Shown: piece by piece, positions 43,421-52,980 of the stretch
How positions within the stretch are numbered: position 1 is the first letter of the stretch
Layout of the letters: each line of letters begins with the position of its first letter
Source of the DNA: Clostridium sp. K4410.MGS-306
Lineage (GTDB): Bacteria > Cyanobacteriota > Vampirovibrionia > Gastranaerophilales > Gastranaerophilaceae
DNA length: 64,000 bases
Assembly: GCA_000980375.1 (NCBI GenBank)
Contig: LARD01000022.1
Span: 21,744-85,743 of the forward strand
Direction: 5' to 3'
The notes under the pieces: generated by a model
The model's input: only the letters and a program-made list of their open reading frames with translations
Databases searched by the model: none
Told to the model about the DNA's origin: nothing
Position numbers and translations under genes: made by a program

Positions 43421-46092
43421 TGCTGAATATTTTATTTCAGATAATAATATATCCGCTCTATGCAGGCTTGGAAACAATATTCTCCTTTTTCTTTGATTTT
43501 TTCTGCTGCAATATTTGCCTGACAATATTTGTTATTAGTTTTTTGATTAATCTAATATGTCTGCCTTTGTATATTAATGCAGAAAAGCTCCAAAAACAGG
43601 AACGAGACATCCAAAACAAGATGTCAAAACGTGTTGAGTGTATAAAAAAGAATTTTAAAGGTGACGAAAGACATATGCTTTTGGCGACTTATTATCGCCA
43701 GAATAATTATCACCCGATAATGTCACTGAGGACCAGCTTGAGTTTATTATTGCAAATTCCGTTTTTTACGGCGGCTTATTTCTTTTTTAGCCATTTGCAG
43801 CTGTTGCACGGGCTGTCTATGGGTATTATCGAGGACTTGTCAAAGCCGGATAATCTCTTGCATATCGGCTCTATCAGTGTAAATGTGCTCCCTATCTTTA
43901 TGACCGTGATAAATCTTGTTGCCGGTGCTATTTATTCGAGGGAACAATCAAAAAAAGATAAAATACAAATCTTGACTTTAGCTTTGGTTTTTCTTGCAAT
44001 ATTGTACAATTCTCCTTCCGGGCTTGTTTTATATTGGACGTTTAACAATTTCTTTTCATTGATAAAAAATATCGGACTCAAATCAGCTAAACCAAAAGCT
44101 TTTCTTAAGACCTTGCTTTTATTTTCTGCAGGGGTGTTTTTGTTTTATATGTTTAAGGTGTATGACTACTGTTTGAGCGTATTGTTCGCATTTTTTGCTT
44201 TTATCTTTTTGGTTTACTTGTTTTACCTAAAGAACCGTGAAAAATTTGTGTTCAAGCTTGATTGGCTTTTTCAAGCAGATTCTAAAAAATTATATTTTAC
44301 TACTTGTTTTGCTCTGTGGCTTTTGATTGGATTTGTAATTCCATCAAATTTAATAGCCTCATCTCCTGTAGAGTTTTCTTTTATAGAACCTTATAATTCT
44401 CCTTTTCCGTTTTTGTGCATTACGTTGATTAGAGCTTTTGGTATATTTATTTTCTGGGGTTGGGTGTTGTATTATTTTTCTTCGGAAAAGTTAAAAAAGA
44501 TTTTGCCTGTTATATTTGCGGGTATGCTTGCGTCTTTTGTTTTTAATTTGCTTTTTGTTCCTTCTCCTCAGGGGACTATGTCTAATACTCTTTCTTATAA
44601 TTTTGTATGGAACGAGGGCTATGATGTAAACACTATATTCTTCAATAATCTGGCGGTTATATTATGTTTTATGGTTACGGCAATGTTCTTTTTTAAACGA
44701 AAAACAGGGCTGCTGCAAAAAATAATGACGGTTTTGATTATTTCTTTTTCTGTAATAAGTGTGTTTAACATTTCAAAGATTTATAACATATACAAAAAAT
44801 ACAGTGTGTCAGTAAACCATCATTCAATAGGCAAGAGCGTATACAGCCTGAGCAAAGACAAAAAGAATGTAATCATTATTATGATAGACAGAGCAATAAG
44901 CTCTTATCTGCCTATCATTTTTGAAGAAAAGCCCGAACTCAAAAAAATATATACAGGCTTTACTTATTATCCAAATACTGTGTCATATTACGGACACACA
45001 ATTCTTGCTTATCCTGCTTTGATGGGAGGATATGAATATACCCCGATTAACCTTAACAAACGTGATACAGTGTTGATGAAAGATAAGCATAATGAGGCAT
45101 TACTGCTTTTGCCCCTTATTTTCAAGAATCAAGGCTGGCAAGCTACTGTAACTGATGCACCATGGGGCGATTATAGTGATGTTACACCTTCCAAAATGTT
45201 TGTTGACAGAGGGGTAAAGTATGAAAAACTAAAAGGTAAATTAGGAAAATTTTATAAATCTAAATACCTGAAACCGGATAAATCTGTTGCAAATATTCTG
45301 TGTAGAAATATGCTTTATTTCAGCTTTATGAAAGTTGCTCCTGCTGCATTAAAAAACTTTGTTTATAATGATGGTAATTATTTAAACGTAAATACAAGCA
45401 GTACAAAAAACGGCTTAACTTCATATTTGTTGGAGGGGTATGCCGGATTGTTTTATTTACCTGAGTTAACAGATTTTTCTTCAAAAAAATCTTCTTTTAT
45501 TGTTATCAATAATGAGCTTACACACTCGGAATCTTTTTTGGAATATCCATCATATAAGCTTACTGATAACCCAAACCCCGGTAAACCGATTAATACAGAC
45601 AGTTATTCACTTATGCACTATCATCTTAATGCTGCAGCTTTGTTATTAATAGGTGATTATCTCAAATATTTAAAACAAAATAATGTTTATGACAACACTA
45701 AAATAATAATCGTCTCTGACCATGGCGGTTTGAATATACATAACCCATATATTGACCGTTCAATAGATTCTCGTATTATGAATTTTAACCCTGTTTTGTT
45801 TATAAAAGACTTCAATTCCAAAGGCGAGATAAAAACCGATAACCGTTTTATGACAAATGCTGATGTGCCTTCAATTGCTCTTGATAATGTTGTTGATAAT
45901 CCTAAAAATCCTTTTACTGGAAAATCTATTAACACCAAAGAAAAGCAACAAGGTGCCTGTACACTAGTTAACCACAGAGAGTGGAACCCCTCTCAATTCC
46001 ACAATAGATACAAGCCATTAGACAAGGATTCTGATTTTTGGTGCGTTAAAGAAGATATTTTCAAACTTGAAAACTGGTCAAAACCTGAATGA
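43420..46092 (+). CDS. YidC/Oxa1-like insertase domain fused to sulfatase-type phosphotransferase
   Basis: An 890-residue fusion. Residues 1-220 match the YidC/Oxa1 core: hydrophobic segments around MSLRTSLSLLLQIPFFTAAYF and a final LVLYWTFNNFFSL block. Residues about 225-460 add several more membrane helices. Residues 480-890 are an extracytoplasmic alkaline-phosphatase/sulfatase fold like LtaS: IIIMIDRA (D490), YYGHTILAYPAL with candidate nucleophile T527, and IIIVSDHGG (D767-H768) for the metals. In context it may transfer glycerol-phosphate from a lipid to a polymer or sugar. It starts at the last base of the previous gene's stop and ends the operon. I do not know a characterised protein with this order. 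Confidence 0.82.
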   Translation: MLNILFQIIIYPLYAGLETIFSFFFDFFCCNICLTIFVISFLINLICLPLYINAEKLQKQERDIQNKMSKRVECIKKNFKGDERHMLLATYYRQNNYHPIMSLRTSLSLLLQIPFFTAAYFFFSHLQLLHGLSMGIIEDLSKPDNLLHIGSISVNVLPIFMTVINLVAGAIYSREQSKKDKIQILTLALVFLAILYNSPSGLVLYWTFNNFFSLIKNIGLKSAKPKAFLKTLLLFSAGVFLFYMFKVYDYCLSVLFAFFAFIFLVYLFYLKNREKFVFKLDWLFQADSKKLYFTTCFALWLLIGFVIPSNLIASSPVEFSFIEPYNSPFPFLCITLIRAFGIFIFWGWVLYYFSSEKLKKILPVIFAGMLASFVFNLLFVPSPQGTMSNTLSYNFVWNEGYDVNTIFFNNLAVILCFMVTAMFFFKRKTGLLQKIMTVLIISFSVISVFNISKIYNIYKKYSVSVNHHSIGKSVYSLSKDKKNVIIIMIDRAISSYLPIIFEEKPELKKIYTGFTYYPNTVSYYGHTILAYPALMGGYEYTPINLNKRDTVLMKDKHNEALLLLPLIFKNQGWQATVTDAPWGDYSDVTPSKMFVDRGVKYEKLKGKLGKFYKSKYLKPDKSVANILCRNMLYFSFMKVAPAALKNFVYNDGNYLNVNTSSTKNGLTSYLLEGYAGLFYLPELTDFSSKKSSFIVINNELTHSESFLEYPSYKLTDNPNPGKPINTDSYSLMHYHLNAAALLLIGDYLKYLKQNNVYDNTKIIIVSDHGGLNIHNPYIDRSIDSRIMNFNPVLFIKDFNSKGEIKTDNRFMTNADVPSIALDNVVDNPKNPFTGKSINTKEKQQGACTLVNHREWNPSQFHNRYKPLDKDSDFWCVKEDIFKLENWSKPE

Positions 46093-46108
46093 TATCAAAT
46101 ATAATATT

Positions 46109-47086
46109 TTAATATAATTGCTTCAACAATTCTATTACTTCATCAATATAATTAACATCGCTAACTACTATAGCACAGCAACTATTTGGCTTATGAAAAT
46201 AAAATTTTTGTACACTTTCTGACAATTCTTGTACAATATTATTTTTAACTAAAGCTTTTACCTTATCATAAGGCATATTAATAACAATTTTAATTTTCTT
46301 TTTTCTAAATTTTAAAAACGCAAAATTATTGTTAGCTTTTATTGATATATAATATTTTTGTGGGTTAAAAATCAAATTTGGATTGTCTGCCAACAATTTT
46401 GCTTTTAGTTTGCTATATATACACTTTACAACATCACTTTTATTGGCTAAATGAAAGTCTTCATTTGTCTGTTGAAGCTCAACATCTTCACTGAGATAAG
46501 TGTCTTCTATATCCTTAAATTCAGGTGTTATATCATACATTGTTTCATTTTTGTTAATATGTTTTTTGATACAAATTTGTTTTACTAATCTATTCCATTC
46601 CTGATAAACGGAATTCATTTCATTTAATTCTTGTTTTAAATCATCAATAACTAATAATATATTGCAATTGTTAGCCATTGTATCTTTAATGAATTTATAT
46701 AATTCTTTTGTTTCTCCAAATTGTTTTTTTAGTATCTTATCTGATTGAACTTCTTCCCAAATTTTTGTGATTAATGTGTCATAATTTTGAGAATTTATAA
46801 AACCAATAAATTTTGTAATCTGAGGGAATATATGCTCATAGAAAGAATGCTTAGATAATTCAACTTCTACAATATAAAATTCCGGGTCGTCTATGTTGGT
46901 CAAATCAAATAAAAAGCCATCGGGTATAACATTGCCAATTTTTGTTTCCATTTTCTTTTTTGCGTCAATGTATATAGTTTTTTCACCAAAAAAAAGTTTA
47001 TAATTATTTACTACTTCTTTTTCAAAATCTTCTTCTTTTTTGAATTTATATTCTTGAAATTTTCCAGATTTATGATAAATGGCCAT
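46109..47086 (-). CDS. Predicted PD-(D/E)XK nuclease-like protein with DUF5655 domain
   Basis: A 325-residue soluble protein. The N-terminal part shows a restriction-nuclease-like core: IPDGFLFD (P55-D56) followed by YIVEVELSK (E74, E76, K79). The C-terminal third resembles DUF5655 (YYISIKANNNFAFLKFRKKK). Proteins of this kind are often listed as putative transport or NucS-like proteins; no function is proven. It is very AT-rich and Lys/Asn-rich, convergent with the YidC fusion and adjacent to tRNA-Ala, which hints at transfer. A start at the ATG at 47086 has only a weak GGGGGATATC leader. Confidence 0.65.
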   Translation of the reverse strand: MAIYHKSGKFQEYKFKKEEDFEKEVVNNYKLFFGEKTIYIDAKKKMETKIGNVIPDGFLFDLTNIDDPEFYIVEVELSKHSFYEHIFPQITKFIGFINSQNYDTLITKIWEEVQSDKILKKQFGETKELYKFIKDTMANNCNILLVIDDLKQELNEMNSVYQEWNRLVKQICIKKHINKNETMYDITPEFKDIEDTYLSEDVELQQTNEDFHLANKSDVVKCIYSKLKAKLLADNPNLIFNPQKYYISIKANNNFAFLKFRKKKIKIVINMPYDKVKALVKNNIVQELSESVQKFYFHKPNSCCAIVVSDVNYIDEVIELLKQLY

Positions 47087-47154
47087 TAGTGATATCCCCC
47101 TATTATTATCATAGTATAAAAAATATTGTCTAAATGCAACAAATAAAACGCATT

Positions 47155-47178
47155 AAAAAAGAGCCTTTCGGCTCTTAT
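47155..47178 (-). terminator. Terminator of tRNA-Ala
   Basis: On the minus strand, AAGAGCC-GAAA-GGCTCTT forms a seven-bp stem with a GAAA tetraloop followed by TTTTAA, 11 bases after the tRNA 3' end. Confidence 0.85.
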
Positions 47179-47188
47179 CTTTAAGTTT

Positions 47189-47261
47189 TGGAGGATAGGA
47201 GATTCGAACTCCTGACCCCCTGCGTGCAAAGCAGGTGCTCTACCAGCTGAGCTAATCCCCC
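47189..47261 (-). tRNA. tRNA-Ala (anticodon UGC)
   Basis: Reading the minus strand from 47261: acceptor GGGGGAT pairs with ATCCTCC, the D-arm is AGCTCAGCTGGTAGAGC, the anticodon arm CCTGC-TTTGCAC-GCAGG has TGC, and the T-arm contains GTTCGAATC. The discriminator is A and no CCA is encoded, unlike the two tRNAs at 62 kb. An unrelated reading frame across it (47086-47301) is a shadow. Confidence 0.95.
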
Positions 47262-47332
47262 AGGGATTTTGTGTCTCAAAACTTGGGACAATTATTATCA
47301 TACATGCTAATTTTTTTTTGTAAAGTGATTTT

Positions 47333-47986
47333 TTATAAATCCAAACCTATAACTTCAATATTATTATATTGTGATTTTATTTTACAGTTATATCCTGTTT
47401 TTGTGTCAGCCATGATAATTCCTAAATATGCACCAAGGATTGCTTCCAGTTGAGATACCGGCAGCATATTAGACGGGAGCTCTTTAAATCCAAAGCGGTA
47501 TTTTAATGCACTTTGCAGAGCTTTGCAATCAACAGGAGAGCGGTCTTTATACACCCCTGACAACCCTAAAAATGACTTTAATTCGTGTATATCATACCTG
47601 AAGATATCAAGGCCCTGATTTTTTAGTTCTTCAAAGAAGTCACATCCTCTATGCGAGTAACGTTGAATCCAGTCACTATCTTGATTAATCAGCTCACTGC
47701 TTTGAACAAGCTGATACTGACGCGAAGTAAGTTTCCATTTCGCATTAAGCATTGTAGGGTTTTCTGGTAAAGCAATATTTATAATTGCGTTTTGCTTACC
47801 AGCCATTCTTTTAAAAAAGAATCTTACATCTTCCATAGAAAAGAGCTTGTCAAGTGTGATAATATTCAAATTTTTGTCGATAATGGCAACACCTGTTTCA
47901 TTTGTTGAACATGAGCCAAGCGAAATTCCTGCAAAGAAAAATTTGTTTTCAAACTTAATGTTAGTTAGTGAGCTATCCTTAATCAT
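47333..47986 (-). CDS. DUF429-like predicted RNase H-fold protein
   Basis: A 217-residue soluble protein. The start FFAGISLGSCSTNETGVAII resembles the first beta-hairpin of DUF429/RNase H-like nucleases, though the usual acidic residue there is not clear (Ser instead of Asp). The segment GVYKDRSPVDCKALQSAL and the C-terminal QLEAILGAYLGIIMAD match DUF429 blocks. Function unknown. It is co-directional with the membrane protein gene upstream (nine bases apart). Confidence 0.6.
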   Translation of the reverse strand: MIKDSSLTNIKFENKFFFAGISLGSCSTNETGVAIIDKNLNIITLDKLFSMEDVRFFFKRMAGKQNAIINIALPENPTMLNAKWKLTSRQYQLVQSSELINQDSDWIQRYSHRGCDFFEELKNQGLDIFRYDIHELKSFLGLSGVYKDRSPVDCKALQSALKYRFGFKELPSNMLPVSQLEAILGAYLGIIMADTKTGYNCKIKSQYNNIEVIGLDL

Positions 47987-47995
47987 TAAAAACCT

Positions 47996-48574
47996 TTAGT
48001 ATATTGTACGTCTTACAGAATTGAACCTGCCATGGTTTTTGCTTTCGTAAAGCTTTTCAAAATTATTCTGTACATCTTTGTAATTATTTATTGTCAATTC
48101 AATTGACTTGTTTACCACAACAAACATTATAGGCAAAGAAAGCAAAACTGTCATTATTCCGACAAACATATGCTTTGAAAATTTTATCAAATGTTTTTTT
48201 TGTTTTTCACCTTCAAGACTTTTTTTGTGTGCAGATAACAAATCGTTGAAGAGTCTTGTTCTTTCTTCTAGAGGGATCTTGTCAAAGTATTCAACATTTT
48301 CAGGGTTAACCATTACAACGAATTTTTTTGCCCTTGGGCCTTGATTGCGAATAACTGGTTTTTCAATTTCTGCATATGGATCAAATTCATCACTTTCGGA
48401 CTGTTGATCGCTGTCGCCAAGGCCTCCTTCCATCAATGCTTTTGGACTTTGAGAAAGAAACCCTTCTGAATCATCGGAAAAATTACTCATGCTTCTGATA
48501 GTTGCTTGAAGTTTTTCAATTTCAAGCTTTTCATCAAAATCAAGACTATGAAAATCATCAGGTTTGTTTGCCAT
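47996..48574 (-). CDS. Single-pass membrane protein, unknown
   Basis: I do not recognise this 192-residue protein. Residues 1-125 are acidic and polar and would be cytoplasmic (positive-inside rule: KKHLIKFSK before the helix). One membrane segment spans about 134-155, followed by a short outside tail. It is upstream of the DUF429-like gene, probably in the same transcript. An AGGAAAAATGG start context (GAGGAAAA) supports the ATG at 48574. Confidence 0.65.
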   Translation of the reverse strand: MANKPDDFHSLDFDEKLEIEKLQATIRSMSNFSDDSEGFLSQSPKALMEGGLGDSDQQSESDEFDPYAEIEKPVIRNQGPRAKKFVVMVNPENVEYFDKIPLEERTRLFNDLLSAHKKSLEGEKQKKHLIKFSKHMFVGIMTVLLSLPIMFVVVNKSIELTINNYKDVQNNFEKLYESKNHGRFNSVRRTIY

Positions 48575-48690
48575 TTTTCCTCTGGTTTCTTACAAACTTT
48601 ACTTTGTTTTTGTGCTAAACTAAATATATTATACTACATATTTTGTAAATAATTACCCGCAATTATATGATATTGCATGGAGAGAGTAAC

Positions 48691-49728
48691 ATGTTTGATT
48701 TTGATAAAGAAAAATTAGAAGGCTATATTCAAAAATTAAAAGACCCCAGAGTCTTGATTATTGGGGATATGGGCATAGATGAGATGGTCTACGGTGATAC
48801 GGAAAGAATCTCAAGAGAAGCACCTGTTTTAATTTTAAGACATTCAAATACTAAAATTATTCTCGGTCAGGCTGCAAACGCTGCTCATAACCTTGCGGCA
48901 ATAAACGGTGGTAAAGTTTCTGCAATAGGCTTGTACGGTAGTGACCATCACGGGCCTATGCTTTTGGACGCTTTTAAAAAAGCAGGGATTAATACTGAAT
49001 TTATGGTTCAAGACCCTTTGAGACCAACTACTGTAAAGTCAAGAATATCCGGAGCTAGTTTTCATTCTGTGACCCAGCAGATTGTAAGAATTGATCGTCT
49101 TGATACATCTGCTCCTTCAAAAGAGATTGAAGATAAAATCATTGAAAATATAGAAAAAGCCGTACCTCTCCACGATGCAGTAATTTTGTCTGATTATAAT
49201 ATCGGACTTTTGACAGACAGGGTAATTGAGGCAACAGTTGCTTGTGCAAAACATCACGGAAAAATAGTTGTTGCTGATGTACAAAAAGATATGTTTCGCT
49301 ACAAGGGCGTTTATGCTCTTACTCCTAACCAACCGGACAGCGAAAAAGCTGCAGGTTATTTTATTAAAGATGCACAAACACTTAACCGTGCCGGCTCTGA
49401 TATTTTAGAGATGACAGATGCACAGGTTCTTTTGCTGACCAGAGGCGGAGACGGTATGGCTGTATTTGAAAAAGGTAAATCAGAACATGTGGATGTACCG
49501 GTATTTAATAAAACAAGTGTTTTTGATGTTACCGGTGCCGGAGATACTGTTGTTGCGTCATTTACCCTTGCACTTGCTGCGGGTGCCCCTCCAAAATATG
49601 CTGCTATTATCGGCAACATTGCGGCTAGTATTGTAATCCGTTCTTTTGGTTGTGCAACAACATCTATAGAGCAAATACAAGCCAGTCTTAACAAAATGAA
49701 TATGGAAAACTATACAATCAAAGTGTAA
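48691..49728 (+). CDS. Heptose-7-phosphate kinase-like PfkB sugar kinase (RfaE1/HldA type)
   Basis: A 345-residue ribokinase-fold enzyme. The N-terminal part (VLIIGDMGIDEMVYGDTERISREAPV) is characteristic of RfaE1/HldE kinases, which phosphorylate D-glycero-beta-D-manno-heptose-7-phosphate for the LPS core. The catalytic base is in FDVTGAGDTVVASF. The cytidylyltransferase half of E. coli HldE is absent, as in split HldA systems. I start at the ATG at 48691, four bases after GGAGAGAG; an ATG at 48667 is in frame but has no such site. It is first in an envelope operon. Confidence 0.85.
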   Translation: MFDFDKEKLEGYIQKLKDPRVLIIGDMGIDEMVYGDTERISREAPVLILRHSNTKIILGQAANAAHNLAAINGGKVSAIGLYGSDHHGPMLLDAFKKAGINTEFMVQDPLRPTTVKSRISGASFHSVTQQIVRIDRLDTSAPSKEIEDKIIENIEKAVPLHDAVILSDYNIGLLTDRVIEATVACAKHHGKIVVADVQKDMFRYKGVYALTPNQPDSEKAAGYFIKDAQTLNRAGSDILEMTDAQVLLLTRGGDGMAVFEKGKSEHVDVPVFNKTSVFDVTGAGDTVVASFTLALAAGAPPKYAAIIGNIAASIVIRSFGCATTSIEQIQASLNKMNMENYTIKV

Positions 49729-49744
49729 ATATAAGGAGTTTAAG

Positions 49745-50380
49745 ATGAAACAGTTAAAACTTTTGGATTACATAATAATTGCCGTGGTTATTGCGGTTTT
49801 ACTTATCGGTGCTCTCGCATATTTGGGCAAAAACAAATTTTCCAAATCACCTGTGGAAGCTACTAAAAAAATTGCTTTTCAAGTTATGTTAAAAAGCGTT
49901 TCGTTAACAGATTCTAAAATGCCGTTTAAAATAGGCGAAGAATCTTTTATTACAATAAGAAACGTTCCTTATACAAAGCTGCAAATTATTGATGTTGCTT
50001 ATCAGGCAAAAAAAATGGTGCTCCCTATCAATAATCCTCAGCAGCCGTTTGTTGTTATTGATGATTATTCTATGCCGTATCAGTTTGACTTTATTGTTAC
50101 TTTAATTGACGACGCTAAAATTACCAAAGACGGTGCTGTTGTTGGCGGTAATAAAATAAAGATCGGTTTGCCTATCGTGCTTGAAGGTTTCAACTACCGT
50201 ATAGGCGGAACAATTTCGAATGTTCAGATTCTTGAAGACAAACAGGTTGAAGAAATCAACAAGTTTGTTACACAGGCTAAACTGCAATCACAGATGGATG
50301 ATGCTCTTCAGTCACAGGCACAAAATGCGCCAAAAGAAGAAGCAAAACCTGAAAAACAAGTGGAAAAAAGTGCTGAATAA
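49745..50380 (+). CDS. DUF4330 family membrane-anchored protein
   Basis: A 211-residue protein with one N-terminal membrane helix (about 8-28) and an outside beta-rich domain (about 40-175), ending in a Gln/Glu/Lys-rich tail. The layout and the segments VMLKSVS...VPYTKLQI and IGGTISNVQIL match DUF4330, a family found in cyanobacteria and Firmicutes. Function unknown. A TAAGGAG site supports the start. It lies between the sugar kinase and O-antigen ligase genes in the envelope operon. Confidence 0.7.
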   Translation: MKQLKLLDYIIIAVVIAVLLIGALAYLGKNKFSKSPVEATKKIAFQVMLKSVSLTDSKMPFKIGEESFITIRNVPYTKLQIIDVAYQAKKMVLPINNPQQPFVVIDDYSMPYQFDFIVTLIDDAKITKDGAVVGGNKIKIGLPIVLEGFNYRIGGTISNVQILEDKQVEEINKFVTQAKLQSQMDDALQSQAQNAPKEEAKPEKQVEKSAE

Positions 50381-50382
50381 TT

Positions 50383-51747
50383 ATGATAGAATCTAAATTT
50401 ATTGACCTGAAAAATAAGTTTTATGCTTATTTCCAAAACAAACTGGAAAAGATTACTAAAAACAGTTTTTTTCTTGGCAAAATTGATGAAGTCATTTTGA
50501 CATTTATTTGTCTTACCTTATTTGCATCAACTTTTATGCCCAGTGAAAAAATCGGTGCCTTTGCAATAATAGTGGTACTTTTGACAATACTAAAACTGTT
50601 TACCAAAAAAGGGGCCAAAATTGCACTGACAAAGTTTGATGCTGCTTTATTTGTTTATTTTGCAATATGCTTTATAAGCACAATAAACTCAACACTCTTG
50701 CCGCAGAGCATTCACGGATTTTTAAAAACAGTAATTTATATATTTTATTACTACTGTTCAGTTAATTATTTTCAGACAAATCAAAACAAAATACGCTACA
50801 TATTTTTGCTTGTAGGTATTTTATGTTCAGCTGAGGCGATAATCGCTATATATCAGAATTTTGCAGGGGTCGAGCAGATTTCAACCTGGCAGGATTCTAA
50901 CTACATTAATCCTGAAGATGCCATTGCAAGAGCTTATGGTACTTTAAAACCTCTCAACCCGAATTTGCTTGGCGGTTATTTGATTGCAGGTATACCATAC
51001 ATACTGGGTGCAGGTGCAATTTGCCTGGTACAAAAGAATTTTAAAACATTCTTTTCGTCTCTCACCTTTTTTGCTTTGTGCTCTCTTGCAGTGTTTTTGA
51101 CAGGCTCACGCGGTGCATACCTTGCTTTGGCTGCAATTGTTGCCGGTATGATTACGATAGTGACTCTTGTTATAAAAACAGACTATAACACCTCGCAAAA
51201 ACTAAAATCTGTTTGGCAAAAATTTGTTATAGCTGTTATTTCACTTTTTGCATTAGTCTTGATAGCTGTGCCCAAAATTACAAAAAGACTTTTGTCGATA
51301 TTTATTTTGCGCGGCGATTCATCCACTTCTTTTAGAATGAATGTGTATAATTCTTCGTGGCATATGTTTTGCGACAACTGTATTCTTGGAATAGGTGCGG
51401 GAAATCAAACTTTTAGAGAAATATACGGCCTTTACATGCTTACAGGATATGATGCGTTGAGCACTTATTCCGTGCCTTTGGAAATCGCTGTAGAAAGTGG
51501 CATTTTCGGATTGATTGCATTTGTTGCTTTTATTGGCTTGTTCTTATTTGATGCATATAAATGTATTACAACAAAGGCTAATGCCGACGGGCTAGCCGAT
51601 AAGATTGTAGTTTGTGCGGCAACATTAACAATTATAGGTGTGATGACACACGGATTGTTTGATACAATATATTTCAGACCACAGGTGCAGTTTTTGTTCT
51701 GGACAACTATTGCTATGGCGTCGTCTGTAATGTATAGACAAAATTAA
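50383..51747 (+). CDS. O-antigen ligase / IctB-like polytopic protein
   Basis: A 454-residue membrane protein with about ten helices and the Wzy/WaaL signature region: LTGSRGAYLALAAIV followed by a large periplasmic loop (about 300-360) with GAGNQTFREIY. IctB is the cyanobacterial member, once named for bicarbonate uptake but related to ligases. In this operon a role in glycan polymer joining to a lipid is more likely. It starts two bases after the DUF4330 gene. Confidence 0.82.
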   Translation: MIESKFIDLKNKFYAYFQNKLEKITKNSFFLGKIDEVILTFICLTLFASTFMPSEKIGAFAIIVVLLTILKLFTKKGAKIALTKFDAALFVYFAICFISTINSTLLPQSIHGFLKTVIYIFYYYCSVNYFQTNQNKIRYIFLLVGILCSAEAIIAIYQNFAGVEQISTWQDSNYINPEDAIARAYGTLKPLNPNLLGGYLIAGIPYILGAGAICLVQKNFKTFFSSLTFFALCSLAVFLTGSRGAYLALAAIVAGMITIVTLVIKTDYNTSQKLKSVWQKFVIAVISLFALVLIAVPKITKRLLSIFILRGDSSTSFRMNVYNSSWHMFCDNCILGIGAGNQTFREIYGLYMLTGYDALSTYSVPLEIAVESGIFGLIAFVAFIGLFLFDAYKCITTKANADGLADKIVVCAATLTIIGVMTHGLFDTIYFRPQVQFLFWTTIAMASSVMYRQN

Positions 51748-51765
51748 GGATAAAGAGGTATAAAA

Positions 51766-52974
51766 ATGAGTTTAACCAAAAGAATTGTATTGACAATTAT
51801 CGCTCTTGTCGGTTTTCTTACTTCCGTTAAATTAACAATGATATATTGGGATGCAAACTTTAACCCTTATGCGCTTTCAAGTTTTTGTTCCATAAATGAT
51901 CTTATTGACTGTGATGGTGTTGCAAAGACTGGCCATTCTCAATTTCTTGGTGTGCCTCTTGCGTTATGGGGGCTGTTTTTATACTTTGTATTTTTGTTCT
52001 TTACATATGTGGATAAACTCAAAAATATTGAAATAAAAGGTTTTAGAATTTTTGCATATTTTGACGTGTTTAAAAACCCCGAGTCGTATATTTGTGCTCT
52101 GGGTATAATCGCGTTTTTGATTTCAATGATCCTGGCGGGAATCTCTGTTTTTGAAATCCACAAACTTTGCATTCTTTGCTTTTTTACTTATATTCTAAAC
52201 CTTTTGATTGGCTTGATTGCAAAACCGAAAAATCAAAGTTTTATTGATGTTTTTGTAACAAGTTTCAAAGATTTTGTTGAAGCTTTAAAAGTCAAAAAGT
52301 ATGCCCTTGCTTTTTCAGCGTTGGTGCTTGTTGCCATTGGATTTTTGACCTACACAACGCTAAGCGATGTTATGGCTCCACAGGTTAAACTGAAAAAAGA
52401 AATGGACTATTTCTCAAAGCCGTCAAAAGCCGGTAAAAGTATAACAGGAAACATTCTAGGTGATAAAAATGCCATACTTGTTTTGCATGAGTATACCGAT
52501 TATCAGTGTCCGTTCTGTTTTGTATTGAACACAATGACCCTGAGAGCTGCCGGCGAGCTGTCTAATATAAAAGTTGTGCATCACAACCTGCCTTTGGATA
52601 TGGAGTGCAATCCAAAGTTGAAACAACAAATGCACGAAGGTTCTTGCCTTATGGCTAAATATGCTATCGCTGCCGGATATCAGGGCAAATACTGGGATAT
52701 GAATAATATGCTTTTTGATAAAGAATTTAGTGGAGAAGATTCCATATTGCAAAATGCAGCTCAAATTAAGGGGCTTAATATCGAAAAACTCAAAAAAGAT
52801 GCACACGGCCCTGAAGTTGCAAAAGAGCTGCAAAAAGAAATTGAAGAAGCAACTCAGTTTGGTATTGACGGCACTCCTGCTTTTAGGATAAATCAGGAAA
52901 CCAGAATTGGTATAATGCCTTATGAAGAATTTAAAGCAAAATTGATAAATGCGGGTGCAAAAGAAAGAAAATAA
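51766..52974 (+). CDS. VKOR - DsbA-like thioredoxin fusion
   Basis: A 402-residue fusion. Residues 1-150 are a vitamin K epoxide reductase domain with the loop pair C41...C49 and the membrane CxxC at C135-ILC-C138 (VKOR regenerates oxidant using quinone). After two more helices, residues about 225-400 form a periplasmic thioredoxin-like DsbA domain with CPFC (C248, C251) and a cis-proline GTPAF. Such fusions make disulfide bonds in exported proteins and are common in cyanobacteria. The two halves work in series. AAAGAGGT site before the ATG. Confidence 0.92.
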   Translation: MSLTKRIVLTIIALVGFLTSVKLTMIYWDANFNPYALSSFCSINDLIDCDGVAKTGHSQFLGVPLALWGLFLYFVFLFFTYVDKLKNIEIKGFRIFAYFDVFKNPESYICALGIIAFLISMILAGISVFEIHKLCILCFFTYILNLLIGLIAKPKNQSFIDVFVTSFKDFVEALKVKKYALAFSALVLVAIGFLTYTTLSDVMAPQVKLKKEMDYFSKPSKAGKSITGNILGDKNAILVLHEYTDYQCPFCFVLNTMTLRAAGELSNIKVVHHNLPLDMECNPKLKQQMHEGSCLMAKYAIAAGYQGKYWDMNNMLFDKEFSGEDSILQNAAQIKGLNIEKLKKDAHGPEVAKELQKEIEEATQFGIDGTPAFRINQETRIGIMPYEEFKAKLINAGAKERK

Positions 52975-52980
52975 AAATAA

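Noticed and set aside
47086..47301. 71-residue open frame on the minus strand
   Set aside because: It crosses the whole tRNA-Ala gene and its terminator; its sequence is just the translation of the tRNA.
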